Part shown: positions 17,998 to 27,195 of the stretch, in pieces | Layout: each line of letters opens with the position of its first letter | How positions within the stretch are numbered: position 1 is the first letter of the stretch | Assembly (NCBI RefSeq): GCF_030684675.1 | Contig: NZ_JAUXXZ010000034.1 | Span: forward strand, 1-36,952 | Reading direction: 5' to 3' | Length of the DNA: 36,952 nt | Source: Daejeonella sp. | GTDB taxonomy: Bacteria; Bacteroidota; Bacteroidia; Sphingobacteriales; Sphingobacteriaceae | The notes under the pieces: generated by a model | The model's database searches: none | What the model was told of the DNA's origin: nothing | Seen by the model: only the letters and a program-made list of their open reading frames with translations | Program-made: the position numbers and the translations under genes

Positions 17998-19254
17998 GTG
18001 AAGGTATTTAAATTTGGAGGCTTTGCTGTTTCTTCTGCTGCAAACATTAAAAATCTGGTCAAGATAATTAACATGAACAGTACAGATCAGCTTCTGATCA
18101 TCGTATCTGCCATGGGAAAAACCACTGATGCACTTGAAAAGATCTGCGCTGCGTACATCAATAACAGCGAGGAAGCAATCTTGCTTCTTCAAAAAATCAA
18201 GGAATACCATGAACAGATTATAGCCGGGCTCTTCGGGCTTAAAGAACATCCGGTTTATGACGAAGTTGTCAATACCTTCATTGAGATTGAATGGATGCTT
18301 GAGGATGAACCTCATCCTGATTACGATTTCAATTACGATCAGATTGTTTCCATCGGAGAACTTGTTTCGAGCAAAATAATAGCAGCCTATTTAGCAGAAT
18401 GCGGCATCAGCACGAAATGGATTGATGCCAGGAGCTATATACATACTGACAATTCATACCGGGAGGGAATAATCGACTGGGATAAAACCTCGGCTTCAAT
18501 CCAGTCATTAAAAAAACAGTTTAAGAACCAGGTAATTATCTCCCAGGGTTTTATAGGCGGCACAAGTGAAAACTTTACTACTACCCTTGGAAGAGAAGGT
18601 TCTGATTATTCTGCTGCTGTTTTTGCATCATGTATACATGCTGAATCATTAACCGTCTGGAAAGATGTCCCAGGAATAATGAATGCAGATCCTGCACTAT
18701 TTAGTTCGGCACAGAAATATGAAGAACTCCCCTATTTAGAAGCATTGGAGCTGGCATATTATGGAGCTAATATCATACATCCTAAAACGATAAAACCTTT
18801 ACAAAATGCCGGTATTCCCTTATTTGTCAAGCCATTTTTAAAACCTGAAGAAAGTGGAACAAGAATTGACCAGTCTGCTAAGTTAAATACTGATATCCAG
18901 GCAATTATTTTAAAAAAGAATCAGACTCTGCTAACTATTTCTACCAAAGATTTCTCATATATGGATGAGAAGTACCTGAGTAAATTGTTGAAAGCCTTTA
19001 GTGAAGCTCATATCAAACTAAATATGATGCAGCTATCTGCACTTAGCGTTTCAGTTTGCCTTGATCGGGATGATGTAAAATTGAAGAAAGTGACAGATTT
19101 GTTTCAAGACAAATTACTGTTTTCAGCTATAGAAGGTCTTGAATTATTGACTATGATTTATTTCAAAGAAGAAGAAATCAAGAAACTTATTAAGGGAAAA
19201 ACGGTACTAAAGGAGCAATTCAGCAAAAAAACGGCACAACTAGTCATGAAATAG
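17998..19254 (+). CDS. Aspartate kinase, GTG start
   Basis: A 418-residue amino-acid kinase phosphorylating aspartate, the entry step to lysine, threonine and methionine. The N-terminal KVFKFGG is followed by FAV rather than the usual T/A-S-V, a small deviation in the nucleotide-binding strand. Other motifs are VSIGELVSSKI (117-127), ISQGFIGG (181-188), TTLGREGSDYSAAVFA (195-210), WKDVPGIMNADP (221-232) and ANIIHPKTIKPL (257-268). The remaining 140 residues form a regulatory part with an ACT-like segment. The only start consistent with the conserved N-terminus is GTG at 17998; I see no in-frame ATG that keeps the first strand. Isozyme type is not assignable. Confidence 0.9.
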   Translation: MKVFKFGGFAVSSAANIKNLVKIINMNSTDQLLIIVSAMGKTTDALEKICAAYINNSEEAILLLQKIKEYHEQIIAGLFGLKEHPVYDEVVNTFIEIEWMLEDEPHPDYDFNYDQIVSIGELVSSKIIAAYLAECGISTKWIDARSYIHTDNSYREGIIDWDKTSASIQSLKKQFKNQVIISQGFIGGTSENFTTTLGREGSDYSAAVFASCIHAESLTVWKDVPGIMNADPALFSSAQKYEELPYLEALELAYYGANIIHPKTIKPLQNAGIPLFVKPFLKPEESGTRIDQSAKLNTDIQAIILKKNQTLLTISTKDFSYMDEKYLSKLLKAFSEAHIKLNMMQLSALSVSVCLDRDDVKLKKVTDLFQDKLLFSAIEGLELLTMIYFKEEEIKKLIKGKTVLKEQFSKKTAQLVMK

Positions 19255-19257
19255 GCG

Positions 19258-20436
19258 GTGAATAAGGATCTTTTAAATATCGAAGTTCAGAACTTTATTA
19301 AGGATAATTTAAATTCAGATATTCCTTCTCTAAGTCTTAAAAAAAGTCCCTTTCCAACGATTAGTTCCAAGGAACTGGCTGAGCAGGTCGATAGTAAAAA
19401 AAGATGTGAGCACAAACTTACATTATGGTTTGAAACCCCGGGTATCTATTACCCACCAAAATTAGCTATTGAACAGGCTTCATCAGAACCTGCAGCCAAA
19501 TACAAATCGAATTTAATAGCAGGAGATGACGTTATTGACCTTACCGGTGGTTTTGGTGTTGATACCTGCTTTTTTGCTAAAAAGGCAAATAATGTAACAT
19601 ATTGTGAATTGAACAAGGAACTTTCTGAAATTTCTAAGTATAATTCAGCAGTTTTGGGTGTAAAGATCAATTATCAGCAGGTTGATGGAATTGAATATCT
19701 TCGTTCTAGCGATAAGATATACGGTACTATTTACATTGATCCATCCAGGAGAGTAAACACAAAAAAAGTTTTTCTGTTAAAAGATTGTGAACCTGATATT
19801 ATCATTAATCTGGAGCTTTTACGAAGCCGCTCAGAATTGCTGATGATCAAAACAGCCCCTCTGCTGGATATCCATGCTACAATAAATGAATTGAAGGAAG
19901 TCAGCAGTGTGCATATTGTCAGCATAAAAAATGAATGTAAAGAGCTTCTCTATCTTGTTGACAGTCAAAACTGTGGAAATGATCCAATGATTACCTGTGC
20001 CTTGATTGGTGCTATTGAACCCATGACTTATTCATTCAGAACAAGTGAAGAAAGAAATTACGGAATCACAGAATATTCAGACCCATTGGATTTTATATAT
20101 TTGCCAGATGTTGCCCTGCTCAAAGCCGGATGTTTTAAACTGATTACCCGTGACTTCAGCGTTCATAAAATCCAGCAGCACACTCATTTATATACTTCTG
20201 ACAGACTTAATAGTTTATTTCCCGGACGGAAATTTAAATTAAAAAAGGTCTGGAACTATGGTACATTCATTAAAGAACAAAGCTTTAAAAAGGCAAATAT
20301 TATTTGCCGTAATTTTCCAATAAGTCCGGAAGACCTGAAGAAAAAACTGAAGATAAGTGATGGCGGAGATGAGTACCTATTGTTTTGCATTAACAAAAAC
20401 AATGAGCTTATTGTTTTGAACTGCCTCAGGAATTAA
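19258..20436 (+). CDS. THUMP-like class I SAM-dependent methyltransferase, GTG start
   Basis: A 392-residue protein with a Rossmann methyltransferase core. Motif I is DVIDLTGGFGVDT at about 91-103, the acidic residue after strand 2 is in YCELNKE, and the motif IV position reads DPSRR (161-165) in place of the NPPF/DPPY seen in base methyltransferases. The C-terminal half resembles the THUMP-like domain described for this Bacteroidota family, suggesting an RNA substrate. The start is GTG at 19258, 3 bases after the aspartate kinase stop, so it is the second consecutive GTG-initiated gene here and probably translationally coupled. Substrate is unknown. Confidence 0.83.
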   Translation: MNKDLLNIEVQNFIKDNLNSDIPSLSLKKSPFPTISSKELAEQVDSKKRCEHKLTLWFETPGIYYPPKLAIEQASSEPAAKYKSNLIAGDDVIDLTGGFGVDTCFFAKKANNVTYCELNKELSEISKYNSAVLGVKINYQQVDGIEYLRSSDKIYGTIYIDPSRRVNTKKVFLLKDCEPDIIINLELLRSRSELLMIKTAPLLDIHATINELKEVSSVHIVSIKNECKELLYLVDSQNCGNDPMITCALIGAIEPMTYSFRTSEERNYGITEYSDPLDFIYLPDVALLKAGCFKLITRDFSVHKIQQHTHLYTSDRLNSLFPGRKFKLKKVWNYGTFIKEQSFKKANIICRNFPISPEDLKKKLKISDGGDEYLLFCINKNNELIVLNCLRN

Positions 20437-20445
20437 GAAAATAAA

Positions 20446-20471
20446 AAATGGAGCCAATAATAGCTCCATTT
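20446..20471 (+). terminator. Hairpin downstream of the methyltransferase gene, probable terminator
   Basis: AAATGGAGC at 20446-20454 pairs perfectly with GCTCCATTT at 20463-20471 around an 8-base loop. It follows the methyltransferase stop by 9 bases. The T-tract is short, so termination may be imperfect. Confidence 0.65.
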
Positions 20472-20552
20472 CAAATTAAATATTTCAGGCATTTAGGAGA
20501 TGATTCATTCCTATTTAATCAAATTCAACATCGTCATAATCACAATTTGAAC

Positions 20553-21188
20553 TTATTTATCAGGCTGAGGAGTCATTCTTAAATAAGGCTTAATCTCTCT
20601 GAATCCTTTTGGGAATTTAGCGGGAATATCAGCTGTTTTAATCGCAGGGATAACAACTACATCTTCACCTTCCTTCCAATCGGCAGGAGTAGCTACACTG
20701 TAATTTGCAGTCAACTGTAGAGAGTCAATAACCCTCAAAATTTCCTGAAAATTTCTTCCGGTAGATGCCGGATAAGTAATCATCAGTTTTATCTTTTTAT
20801 CAGGTCCAATGATAAAAAGTGAACGAACTGTAAAGGTCTCAGAAGCATTCGGGTGCATCATACCATACATTTCTGCAATTTCCCTGTCCTCATCTGCTAT
20901 GATTGGAAAATTTACTTCCACATGCTGAGTTTCGTTGATATCATTGATCCAGCCTTTATGTGATTCCACGGAATCAACACTTAATGCAATAATCTTTACA
21001 TTTCTTTTATCAAACTCATTCTTTAAAGATGCCGTTTTCCCTAGTTCTGTAGTACAAACAGGCGTATAATCAGCGGGATGAGAGAAAAGAACTGCCCAGC
21101 TATCGCCTAAATAATCGTAAAAACTAATATCTCCCTGAGAAGTTTTTGCTTTGAAATTTGGGGCTAAATCGCCCAGTTTTAAATTCAT
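20553..21188 (-). CDS. 1-Cys peroxiredoxin (Prx6 type)
   Basis: A 211-residue peroxidase that reduces hydrogen peroxide and organic peroxides in the cytoplasm. The active site HPADYTPVCTTELG (37-50) holds the peroxidatic Cys45 together with Thr42, and the conserved arginine is in FTVRSLFIIGPDKK (about 121-134). Cys45 is the only cysteine in the whole protein, so no internal resolving cysteine exists and a small-molecule or partner thiol must complete the cycle. The C-terminal arm (ATPADWKEGEDVVV... FPKGFREIKPYLRMTPQP) is characteristic of the Prx6 subgroup. The gene is monocistronic, between a plus-strand hairpin and the S41 protease gene. Confidence 0.94.
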   Translation of the reverse strand: MNLKLGDLAPNFKAKTSQGDISFYDYLGDSWAVLFSHPADYTPVCTTELGKTASLKNEFDKRNVKIIALSVDSVESHKGWINDINETQHVEVNFPIIADEDREIAEMYGMMHPNASETFTVRSLFIIGPDKKIKLMITYPASTGRNFQEILRVIDSLQLTANYSVATPADWKEGEDVVVIPAIKTADIPAKFPKGFREIKPYLRMTPQPDK

Positions 21189-21268
21189 AATTATAAAATT
21201 TAAACAGATATGATATACTGAAGTATTTCATTACTAATTTAAGGGATATTTTGGATTGATTTCAAAAA

Positions 21269-21300
21269 AAAACACTTCATAAATAGCTATGAAGTGTTTT
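21269..21300 (-). terminator. Rho-independent terminator of the S41 protease gene
   Basis: AAAACACTTCAT (21269-21280) and ATGAAGTGTTTT (21289-21300) form a 12-bp perfect stem around an 8-base loop, flanked by A and T runs. On the minus strand it lies about 40 bases after the protease stop at 21342 and ends in a long U-tract. Confidence 0.88.
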
Positions 21301-21341
21301 TTTACCCAAATATGTTTAAGGGTCCATTCAGCGGTTTATTA

Positions 21342-22886
21342 TCACTGCTTTTTAAGCTTTAGTTTATCATCAACCATACCTTTAAACACTTTCTTATCGA
21401 AGACTTCGTTCAATCTTTCGGTTTCAAAAGCAGACATACCTGATACACTGGCAATCTTAGATGGAATATTACTGATCGAGAAGGTTCCCTTTTCAGAATA
21501 ACTTAGAGCTGCAGCGAGCAATCTTTCTGTTGGATCACCAAAATCCTTAGTAACATCATCTGAAACTGTATAATCAACAGCCATTCCGCTATAATAACCA
21601 CCCTCATTCTTTTGGTTTTTAGTTTCAAACTGAGGCACGTAAAGGTCAAGTTTATCAATCTTAATAGCGAAAAACCCAACAGGCTTGCCATAGGTTTTCT
21701 GCCCGATCAATTTAATATCACCAGGCATCACTCCTTTCAGACTATTGATTAGTAATTCTGAAGCTGAAGCAGTACCGCTAAGAACCAGGAAGTAAATTTT
21801 TTTAAACTCAGCACTACCTACTTTCTCAAAATTTTCAACATTTCCTGCACTTTTTGTAGGCCTGTAATCAATATCAGCATAAGTAGCGTATACCCCATTC
21901 ACACCACCAGTAAAGTTTTGCAATTTACCCTGAGCATCAAGAAGTGGCTGATGCGATAAGATCTTTGCATTCCCATCCTGCATAGTTTTTGTCCAATAGG
22001 TTGTATACATAACCTGCCCGTTATATGCTGCCGGAGCAACTAGATTTGTAAATACGTCTGAAGTAGCAACTGATCCACCACCATTATACCGAAGATCAAC
22101 AATGAGCTCAGATACACCAGCTGCCTGAAATTTACCGATTTCAGTTGTTAAAGCATCTCTTGAATTGGTAGTGAAACTATTGTAGACAATATATCCTACT
22201 TTTTTAGTTCCTACATTGAGTATTTTAGTTAGAAAAATAGGGTTGTTTGAATATGATGCCCGACCAATAGTTACATCTTCAGAACTACCATCCGGCTTTA
22301 AAACTGTCATGGAAACTGTCGCTGCTGAACCAAATACCGCAGAACCTACAAAATCTATATTGGCGCTTACTGAGGAGCTCAAATCAGTTCTGCCATTTAA
22401 TTTTGTAATCCGGTAACCTCTTTTTAGCGCTTTAGTTGCCGCAGGTGAATTTGGAGATACATATTTTATCCTGAGATCACTAGAAGGGGATGCATTATAA
22501 AAAACAGAAAAACCAAAATCCCCGCTTACACCACCCAATGAAGATGAGACTGATCCATCATCCAGAAATGAATACTTATCTGTAGGTTTATTAGTTCCCG
22601 GTAAAGCTATAATAGCATTTAACACAGCCTCATTACTTCCAAAGCCCCTGGGATTAAAAACTGCGTAAGTAGGCATACCCTCATTCCAGTAATAGGTTTC
22701 CTTAGCATACAGGTAAATAGAGTCCTTTGTAAGGTCTGATCTTGAAGCAACGACAGGGGTTGGTGTGGTAGGTACTGGTGTAACGCTGGCTTTGGGATCT
22801 TTCTTACAGGAGGAAGCAAGTATTAATAAACTCAAAGAGAATATTAACGGTTTATTTAGTGATCTTAAATTCATTTTATTCAACAT
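21342..22886 (-). CDS. S41 family (C-terminal processing) peptidase lipoprotein
   Basis: A 514-residue exported serine protease. The signal contains LILASSCKKD, a lipobox with Cys27 counting from the first ATG; the second ATG, at codon 5, is an equally plausible start. A PDZ-like region lies near residues 120-215 (LRIKYVSPNSPAATKALKRGYRITKLNG), followed by the S41 core: VGYIVYNSF, LIVDLRYNGGG and the nucleophile in FLVLSGTASASELLINSLKG, with a lysine in GQKTYGKPVG as the likely general base. The arrangement matches the tail-specific protease family. Bacteroidota carry many such lipid-anchored members of unknown substrate. It ends at the terminator at 21269-21300. Confidence 0.9.
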   Translation of the reverse strand: MLNKMNLRSLNKPLIFSLSLLILASSCKKDPKASVTPVPTTPTPVVASRSDLTKDSIYLYAKETYYWNEGMPTYAVFNPRGFGSNEAVLNAIIALPGTNKPTDKYSFLDDGSVSSSLGGVSGDFGFSVFYNASPSSDLRIKYVSPNSPAATKALKRGYRITKLNGRTDLSSSVSANIDFVGSAVFGSAATVSMTVLKPDGSSEDVTIGRASYSNNPIFLTKILNVGTKKVGYIVYNSFTTNSRDALTTEIGKFQAAGVSELIVDLRYNGGGSVATSDVFTNLVAPAAYNGQVMYTTYWTKTMQDGNAKILSHQPLLDAQGKLQNFTGGVNGVYATYADIDYRPTKSAGNVENFEKVGSAEFKKIYFLVLSGTASASELLINSLKGVMPGDIKLIGQKTYGKPVGFFAIKIDKLDLYVPQFETKNQKNEGGYYSGMAVDYTVSDDVTKDFGDPTERLLAAALSYSEKGTFSISNIPSKIASVSGMSAFETERLNEVFDKKVFKGMVDDKLKLKKQ

Positions 22887-22940
22887 TTTCTTTGGTTTGT
22901 TTTGATATAAATTATTTTGGTATTCAATTTTAAATTCAAT

Positions 22941-23555
22941 TTAAAGAAATTCATCCACAGCTAAATAATCAACACCAGAGGATATTGCAAATTCCTGATC
23001 AGTTTCTGAAGCTCCAATGACCATGATATCTTTTCTTGTTAACTGATGATCTTTCAGTATATACGATAATACGTCAGGATTTGGTTTCAGGTTTATCTCT
23101 GATGCATAATAAACCCTCAAATATTTCTCCAGTCCATTCCACTCTATCTGTCTGATCTTGTTCAACTGGACTTCTGGCTTACCGTTTGTCACCAAAAACA
23201 AATGCTTTCTGTCTACGACAATTTCCTGCATCAATTCAAGAATCCCTGAAAATAGTAACAATTTCAATGGTAATCTTGCAGTATAGTATAGTCTTTCAAA
23301 ATTATCGCGATATTTTTCCTCTATACCAAAAGCTTCTTTTGCCCTGTCAAAAATACCTTCATCTCCATGATGAGTATAAGACGTTTTGAAAAATTCAGTA
23401 AGATCCTGAGAAGTTGGAAAACCCTCGGTAAATTCAATAAAATTGGCAAAAAGATAATAGACTTGTAAAAGATAATCTCTTTCAGGATAAATTACATCGT
23501 CTAATTCAAATACGAATGCTTTTATGCGATTATCCAGATCTTTATATTTAAGCAT
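22941..23555 (-). CDS. HAD-superfamily-like protein with a degenerate active site
   Basis: The ATG at 23555 (MLKYKDLDNR, 204 residues) is preferred because HAD motif I then sits at residue 16; an upstream ATG at 23597 would add 14 residues. The fold is that of HAD phosphatases with a helical cap. Motif I reads AFVFELDDVIYPE, with glutamate (GAA) where the nucleophilic aspartate should be. Motif II threonine (LFLVTNGK) and motif III lysine (INLKPNPD) are present. Motif IV reads VIGASETDQEF, with alanine in place of the first acidic residue. The protein may therefore be a non-catalytic or altered HAD. It has no evident operon partner. Confidence 0.8.
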   Translation of the reverse strand: MLKYKDLDNRIKAFVFELDDVIYPERDYLLQVYYLFANFIEFTEGFPTSQDLTEFFKTSYTHHGDEGIFDRAKEAFGIEEKYRDNFERLYYTARLPLKLLLFSGILELMQEIVVDRKHLFLVTNGKPEVQLNKIRQIEWNGLEKYLRVYYASEINLKPNPDVLSYILKDHQLTRKDIMVIGASETDQEFAISSGVDYLAVDEFL

Positions 23556-23717
23556 AGTCAAATTTATGAAATCAAAATCGATACTTGCATTATTCAATTT
23601 AGATGTAAAATATCAGATCTCACATTGTAAGGTCATACCTTAATCCCTATTAAACAATTACTCATCCGAAAGAATACAAATATTAGACCATTCAGTATTC
23701 AAATCGTTTAATGCCAC

Positions 23718-24026
23718 TTACAATATCCATTCATTTGACGGTATTATGATATTAATTCCATATTCTATAAAAAGCTGCTTTGCTTTGGATAATTCTTTGA
23801 TTTCTGCTTCTTTGAGTGGATAAATCTTAACTATTTGATTATCAATGCATATTTTAAGTAATTCACTTGTAAAGATTGGTGATGAAGCCTCAGGGATACG
23901 AATGAATTTTTTTCCGGGAATTGAAGGCATTTCAATATGCTCCGCAAAATACACTTCAGATTCATTGAGGGATTGTTCAAGTTTGTATGCAAGAGAAAAG
24001 GAAGCTGCGGTAATCAGAATTGCCAT
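23718..24026 (-). CDS. Small hypothetical protein, Rossmann-like (possible pre-ATP-grasp fold)
   Basis: A 102-residue protein starting 2 bases after the lolD-type stop, clearly co-transcribed. It begins with a hydrophobic beta-strand and helix (MAILITAASFSLAYKLEQSLN), continues with a strand VYFAEHIEMPSI and a helix ELLKICIDNQI, then a strand VKIYPL and a second helix (EAEIKELSKAKQLFIEYGI), ending in a strand NIIIPSNEWIL. The alternating alpha/beta pattern recalls the N-terminal pre-ATP-grasp domain of carbamoylphosphate-synthase-like enzymes, but the ATP-binding part is absent. Whether it is a remnant or an independent small protein cannot be told. No catalytic residues are evident. Confidence 0.65.
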   Translation of the reverse strand: MAILITAASFSLAYKLEQSLNESEVYFAEHIEMPSIPGKKFIRIPEASSPIFTSELLKICIDNQIVKIYPLKEAEIKELSKAKQLFIEYGINIIIPSNEWIL

Positions 24027-24028
24027 TA

Positions 24029-24685
24029 CTAATAATTGATTATCAGACCATCTTTCATCAACACCTTTCGATCTGCCATTTCTGCCAAATTCTCATTATG
24101 GGTAACGATGACAAAGGTTTGTTGCAAACTGTCCCGAAGGTCTAAAAACAAGCGATGCAGACTTTCTGCATTGGCAGAATCCAGATTACCTGATGGTTCA
24201 TCTGCCAGAATAATTGCAGGACTATTAATCATGGCTCTGGCAACAGCCACCCGCTGCTGTTCACCACCAGAAAGTTCATTTGGTTTATGATTTGCTCTGT
24301 CTCTTAAACCAAGAAGATCAAGAAGTTCAAATGCCCTTTTTTCGGCTTCTCTTTTGCCTTTCTTTGCAATAAATGCAGGAATACAGATATTTTCTAACGC
24401 AGTAAACTCTGGCAGCAAATGGTGAAACTGGAAGATAAAACCAATTTGCTCATTTCTAAAGACACTCAGTTTCTTTGAAGAAAGGGAATTGACGTCAATA
24501 TTATTTAACAGAACAGTACCCTGATCAGGTTTATCGAGTGTGCCAATAATATGAAGCAAGGTACTTTTACCGGCGCCTGATGCCCCAATAATAGTAACAA
24601 TCTCTGCCTTCTTAATATCCAGATCAACACCCTTTAGTATCTGTAAGTTACCGTATGATTTCTGAATTCCCCTTGCCTCAAGCAT
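24029..24685 (-). CDS. lolD: LolD-type ABC transporter ATPase
   Basis: A 218-residue ATP-binding subunit. Walker A is GASGAGKST (about 34-42), the Q-loop is [12 protein letters not shown], the ABC signature [14 protein letters not shown] is near 138-151, Walker B is [13 protein letters not shown] near 157-169, and the switch histidine is in VIVTHN. The RSGGLPNLD-style NLD after Walker B and the [10 protein letters not shown] motif place it in the MacB/LolD branch, which drives lipoprotein release or efflux through FtsX-like permeases. No permease lies nearby, as is common in Bacteroidota where lolD is encoded apart from lolCE. The partner is inferred only. Confidence 0.88.
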   Translation of the reverse strand: MLEARGIQKSYGNLQILKGVDLDIKKAEIVTIIGASGAGKSTLLHIIGTLDKPDQGTVLLNNIDVNSLSSKKLSVFRNEQIGFIFQFHHLLPEFTALENICIPAFIAKKGKREAEKRAFELLDLLGLRDRANHKPNELSGGEQQRVAVARAMINSPAIILADEPSGNLDSANAESLHRLFLDLRDSLQQTFVIVTHNENLAEMADRKVLMKDGLIINY

Positions 24686-24833
24686 GAATATAGATCTTAT
24701 GAATATGCAAATGTGTGAATTGTTTACTAAACTATGGCTTCCCGTAAAATAATAGCTTAATTTTTGAAAAAAACAGCCTTTACTATTTTCAGGTTAGCAA
24801 TAAAAACGTAGTTTTACGACAAATAATAAGTAA

Positions 24834-26030
24834 ATGAATATTCACGAATATCAGGGTAAAGCAATTTTAAAAAGCTTTGGTGTCAGGGTTCAGGAAGGCA
24901 TTGTTGCTGATACTGCAGAACAGGCTGTTGACGCCGCTAAGAAGCTTAAGGTAGATTATAATTCAGACTGGGTTGTTATAAAAGCTCAAATCCATGCCGG
25001 TGGCAGAGGAAAAGGCGGAGGTGTTAAACTGGCAAAAAACTTAGAGGAAGTTAAGGAAAAAGCAGGACAAATTATTGGAATGCAATTAGTGACCCCTCAA
25101 ACTGGCCCTGAAGGCAAGTTAGTGAGTAAAATTTTGGTTGCTCAGGATGTTTATTATCCTGGAGAGAGTGAAACAAAAGAATTCTATATCAGTGTATTGC
25201 TCGATCGTTCCAGGGGACGTAATATCATCATGTACTCCACTGAAGGAGGTATGGATATCGAAGAGGTTGCAGAACACACCCCTCATCTTATTTTCAAAGA
25301 AGAAATTGACCCTAAAGTTGGCCTTCAGGGATTTCAGGCACGTAAAATCGCCTTCAATCTGGGATTAAGTGGTGATGCTTTTAAAGACATGACCAAATTT
25401 ATAGCAGCGTTGTACAAGGCCTATGAAGGAACTGATTCTTCTATGTTCGAGATCAATCCTGTTTTAAAAACATCTGATAATAAGATACTTGCAGTTGATG
25501 CAAAAGTAAATCTTGACGATAACGGTTTATTCCGTCATCCGGATTATGCAGCTATGCGCGACACCAGTGAAGAAGATCCAACTGAAGTTGAAGCAAGCAA
25601 ATCAAATCTGAACTACGTAAAGTTAGATGGTAATGTTGGCTGTATGGTTAATGGTGCCGGACTTGCAATGGCTACCATGGATATTATTAAACTTGCAGGC
25701 GGTGAGCCGGCTAATTTTCTGGATGTTGGTGGAACTGCCAATGCTGAAACTGTAAAAGCAGGATTTAATATCATACTTTCAGATCCGAATGTAAAAGCGA
25801 TTCTGATCAATATTTTCGGTGGTATTGTACGTTGCGACCGTGTAGCTCAGGGTGTGATTGATGCTTACAAGGAAATAGGAAATATTCCGGTACCGATCAT
25901 TGTTCGTTTGCAGGGAACTAACGCTGTAGAAGCTAAAAAACTGATTGATGAATCGGGATTGAAAGTTTATTCAGCGATTCTGTTAAAAGAAGCAGCTGCA
26001 CTGGTAACTAAAGTATTGGAAGAGAAATAA
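24834..26030 (+). CDS. sucC: Succinate-CoA ligase (ADP-forming), beta subunit
   Basis: A 398-residue ATP-grasp enzyme of the tricarboxylic acid cycle that, with SucD, converts succinyl-CoA to succinate with ATP formation. The N-terminal [17 protein letters not shown] is invariant. The grasp motif is [22 protein letters not shown] (about 48-69). [34 protein letters not shown] (about 205-238) carries the metal and nucleotide ligands, and the CoA-ligase domain has [30 protein letters not shown] and [16 protein letters not shown]. Length is normal. The alpha subunit gene sucD is not adjacent. A strong hairpin terminator closes the gene. Confidence 0.96.
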   Translation: MNIHEYQGKAILKSFGVRVQEGIVADTAEQAVDAAKKLKVDYNSDWVVIKAQIHAGGRGKGGGVKLAKNLEEVKEKAGQIIGMQLVTPQTGPEGKLVSKILVAQDVYYPGESETKEFYISVLLDRSRGRNIIMYSTEGGMDIEEVAEHTPHLIFKEEIDPKVGLQGFQARKIAFNLGLSGDAFKDMTKFIAALYKAYEGTDSSMFEINPVLKTSDNKILAVDAKVNLDDNGLFRHPDYAAMRDTSEEDPTEVEASKSNLNYVKLDGNVGCMVNGAGLAMATMDIIKLAGGEPANFLDVGGTANAETVKAGFNIILSDPNVKAILINIFGGIVRCDRVAQGVIDAYKEIGNIPVPIIVRLQGTNAVEAKKLIDESGLKVYSAILLKEAAALVTKVLEEK

Positions 26031-26046
26031 TTTCAGTTCAACAAAT

Positions 26047-26088
26047 AAAAAAGAAAGCCGCTGATTATTAATCAGGGGCTTTCTTTTT
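26047..26088. terminator. Bidirectional rho-independent terminator after sucC
   Basis: A-rich AAAGAAAGCC pairs with GGCTTTCTTT, with an inner CTGATT/AATCAG stem extending it across one mismatch. It begins 16 bases after the sucC stop and reaches the first base of the opposing DUF72 stop, so it serves both convergent genes. Confidence 0.9.
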
Positions 26089-27002
26089 TAGAACAGAGTT
26101 GTAGATTTCAGGAGACCCGGAGGTTTCAAATCAGTTCCGAGTTTGTCATTTAACTGCTTAATGGTATAATCAGCTAGAATCGGAGTATCTTTTTCATCAT
26201 GCTGGTGAAGAAAGAAATAAATCTTATTTAAACCTTGATCTTTCCAATCAGCTAAACGCTCCACCCAGGCATCTATACGACTAAAATCTGTGGGATGCAG
26301 GCCATTACCAACAAAACGAATAAATGCATCTGGTGTAGTTAATTCCATGTGCACACAATCTCTCCTGCCGCTTGCGTCGGTAATAACCGAGCCTTTTTTA
26401 AGCGAATGCATCATATCAAAGAGGTCTTTTCTAGCACTAGTATCCTCATACCAATCTTTATGCCTCACTTCAACAAAAACGTCAAAGTCTCTGGGAAGTT
26501 TTTCCAGGTAATTCTTAAGGATTTCAAAGTTTTTGGGACCAAAATTATCACTCAATTGAAGGAATGCCGGGCCAAGAGTATTTCCAAATTCTGATATACT
26601 TTCCAAATACTGAGAGGTTAGCTCTTCTGCATCCTTCAATCTTTTAATATGGCTTATATTTTGGGTGAACTTAGGAAAAAACTTAAAATCTGAACGGGAT
26701 GCTTCTGCCTTTTCCCGCCAGGCATTTACCTGTTCTTTTTTCGGCATACCATAGAAAATAGCATTCAATTCAATGCTATTAAAATGCTTCACATATTCTG
26801 CCAGAAAATCAGCCTCCCTGGTTTTTGGGGGATAGATCATTCCAACCCACTCCTTTCTACCCCATTTAGCACATCCTACGTATAAATCCGGTCTTGCGGG
26901 TTTCTCTGATTCCTTAAGAACCTGTGTTGTAAGACTTGTGTCACCAGGAAGAGTAAAATCTACCAGCGGAAATTCATTATCAGGTAAACGACCAAAATCC
27001 AT
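26088..27002 (-). CDS. DUF72 domain protein (YecE-like)
   Basis: A 304-residue protein of the DUF72/YecE family, which adopts a TIM-barrel fold; function is not established. The family segment YVGCAKWGRKEWVGMIYPP (about 41-59), the NSIELNAIFYGMPKKEQVNAWREKA region (about 75-99), FFPKFTQNISH, LGPAFLQLSDNFGP and VFVEVRHKDWY are the typical conserved stretches; the C-terminal FLHQHDEKDTPILADY matches the later HNP-like motif region. The N-terminal 40 residues (FGRLPDNEFPLVDFTLPGDTSL) are an extension often seen in Bacteroidota members. It is convergent with sucC and shares its terminator. Confidence 0.92.
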   Translation of the reverse strand: MDFGRLPDNEFPLVDFTLPGDTSLTTQVLKESEKPARPDLYVGCAKWGRKEWVGMIYPPKTREADFLAEYVKHFNSIELNAIFYGMPKKEQVNAWREKAEASRSDFKFFPKFTQNISHIKRLKDAEELTSQYLESISEFGNTLGPAFLQLSDNFGPKNFEILKNYLEKLPRDFDVFVEVRHKDWYEDTSARKDLFDMMHSLKKGSVITDASGRRDCVHMELTTPDAFIRFVGNGLHPTDFSRIDAWVERLADWKDQGLNKIYFFLHQHDEKDTPILADYTIKQLNDKLGTDLKPPGLLKSTTLF

Positions 27003-27195
27003 AAGGTATTTTTATTTCTAAGATAACCAAATTGACGAGTGATCTGTCCATTGTTCTTGCAAACTACTTCCTTTTTATCGGGTATGGATGATGTGAGGTA
27101 TTTTTTATTTTATTTGTGAGCTGGAAGATGTTTCTTGGTTCTGGATATTAGCTTGTGCAAATCGTAAATGTCCTTACAACATAAGAAGGGTTTGG

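Noticed and set aside
27003-27195. A further gene or attachment site between DUF72 and the nuclease-like gene.
   Set aside because: No open frame with recognisable protein, no tRNA and no flanking direct repeat could be found at the cassette borders.
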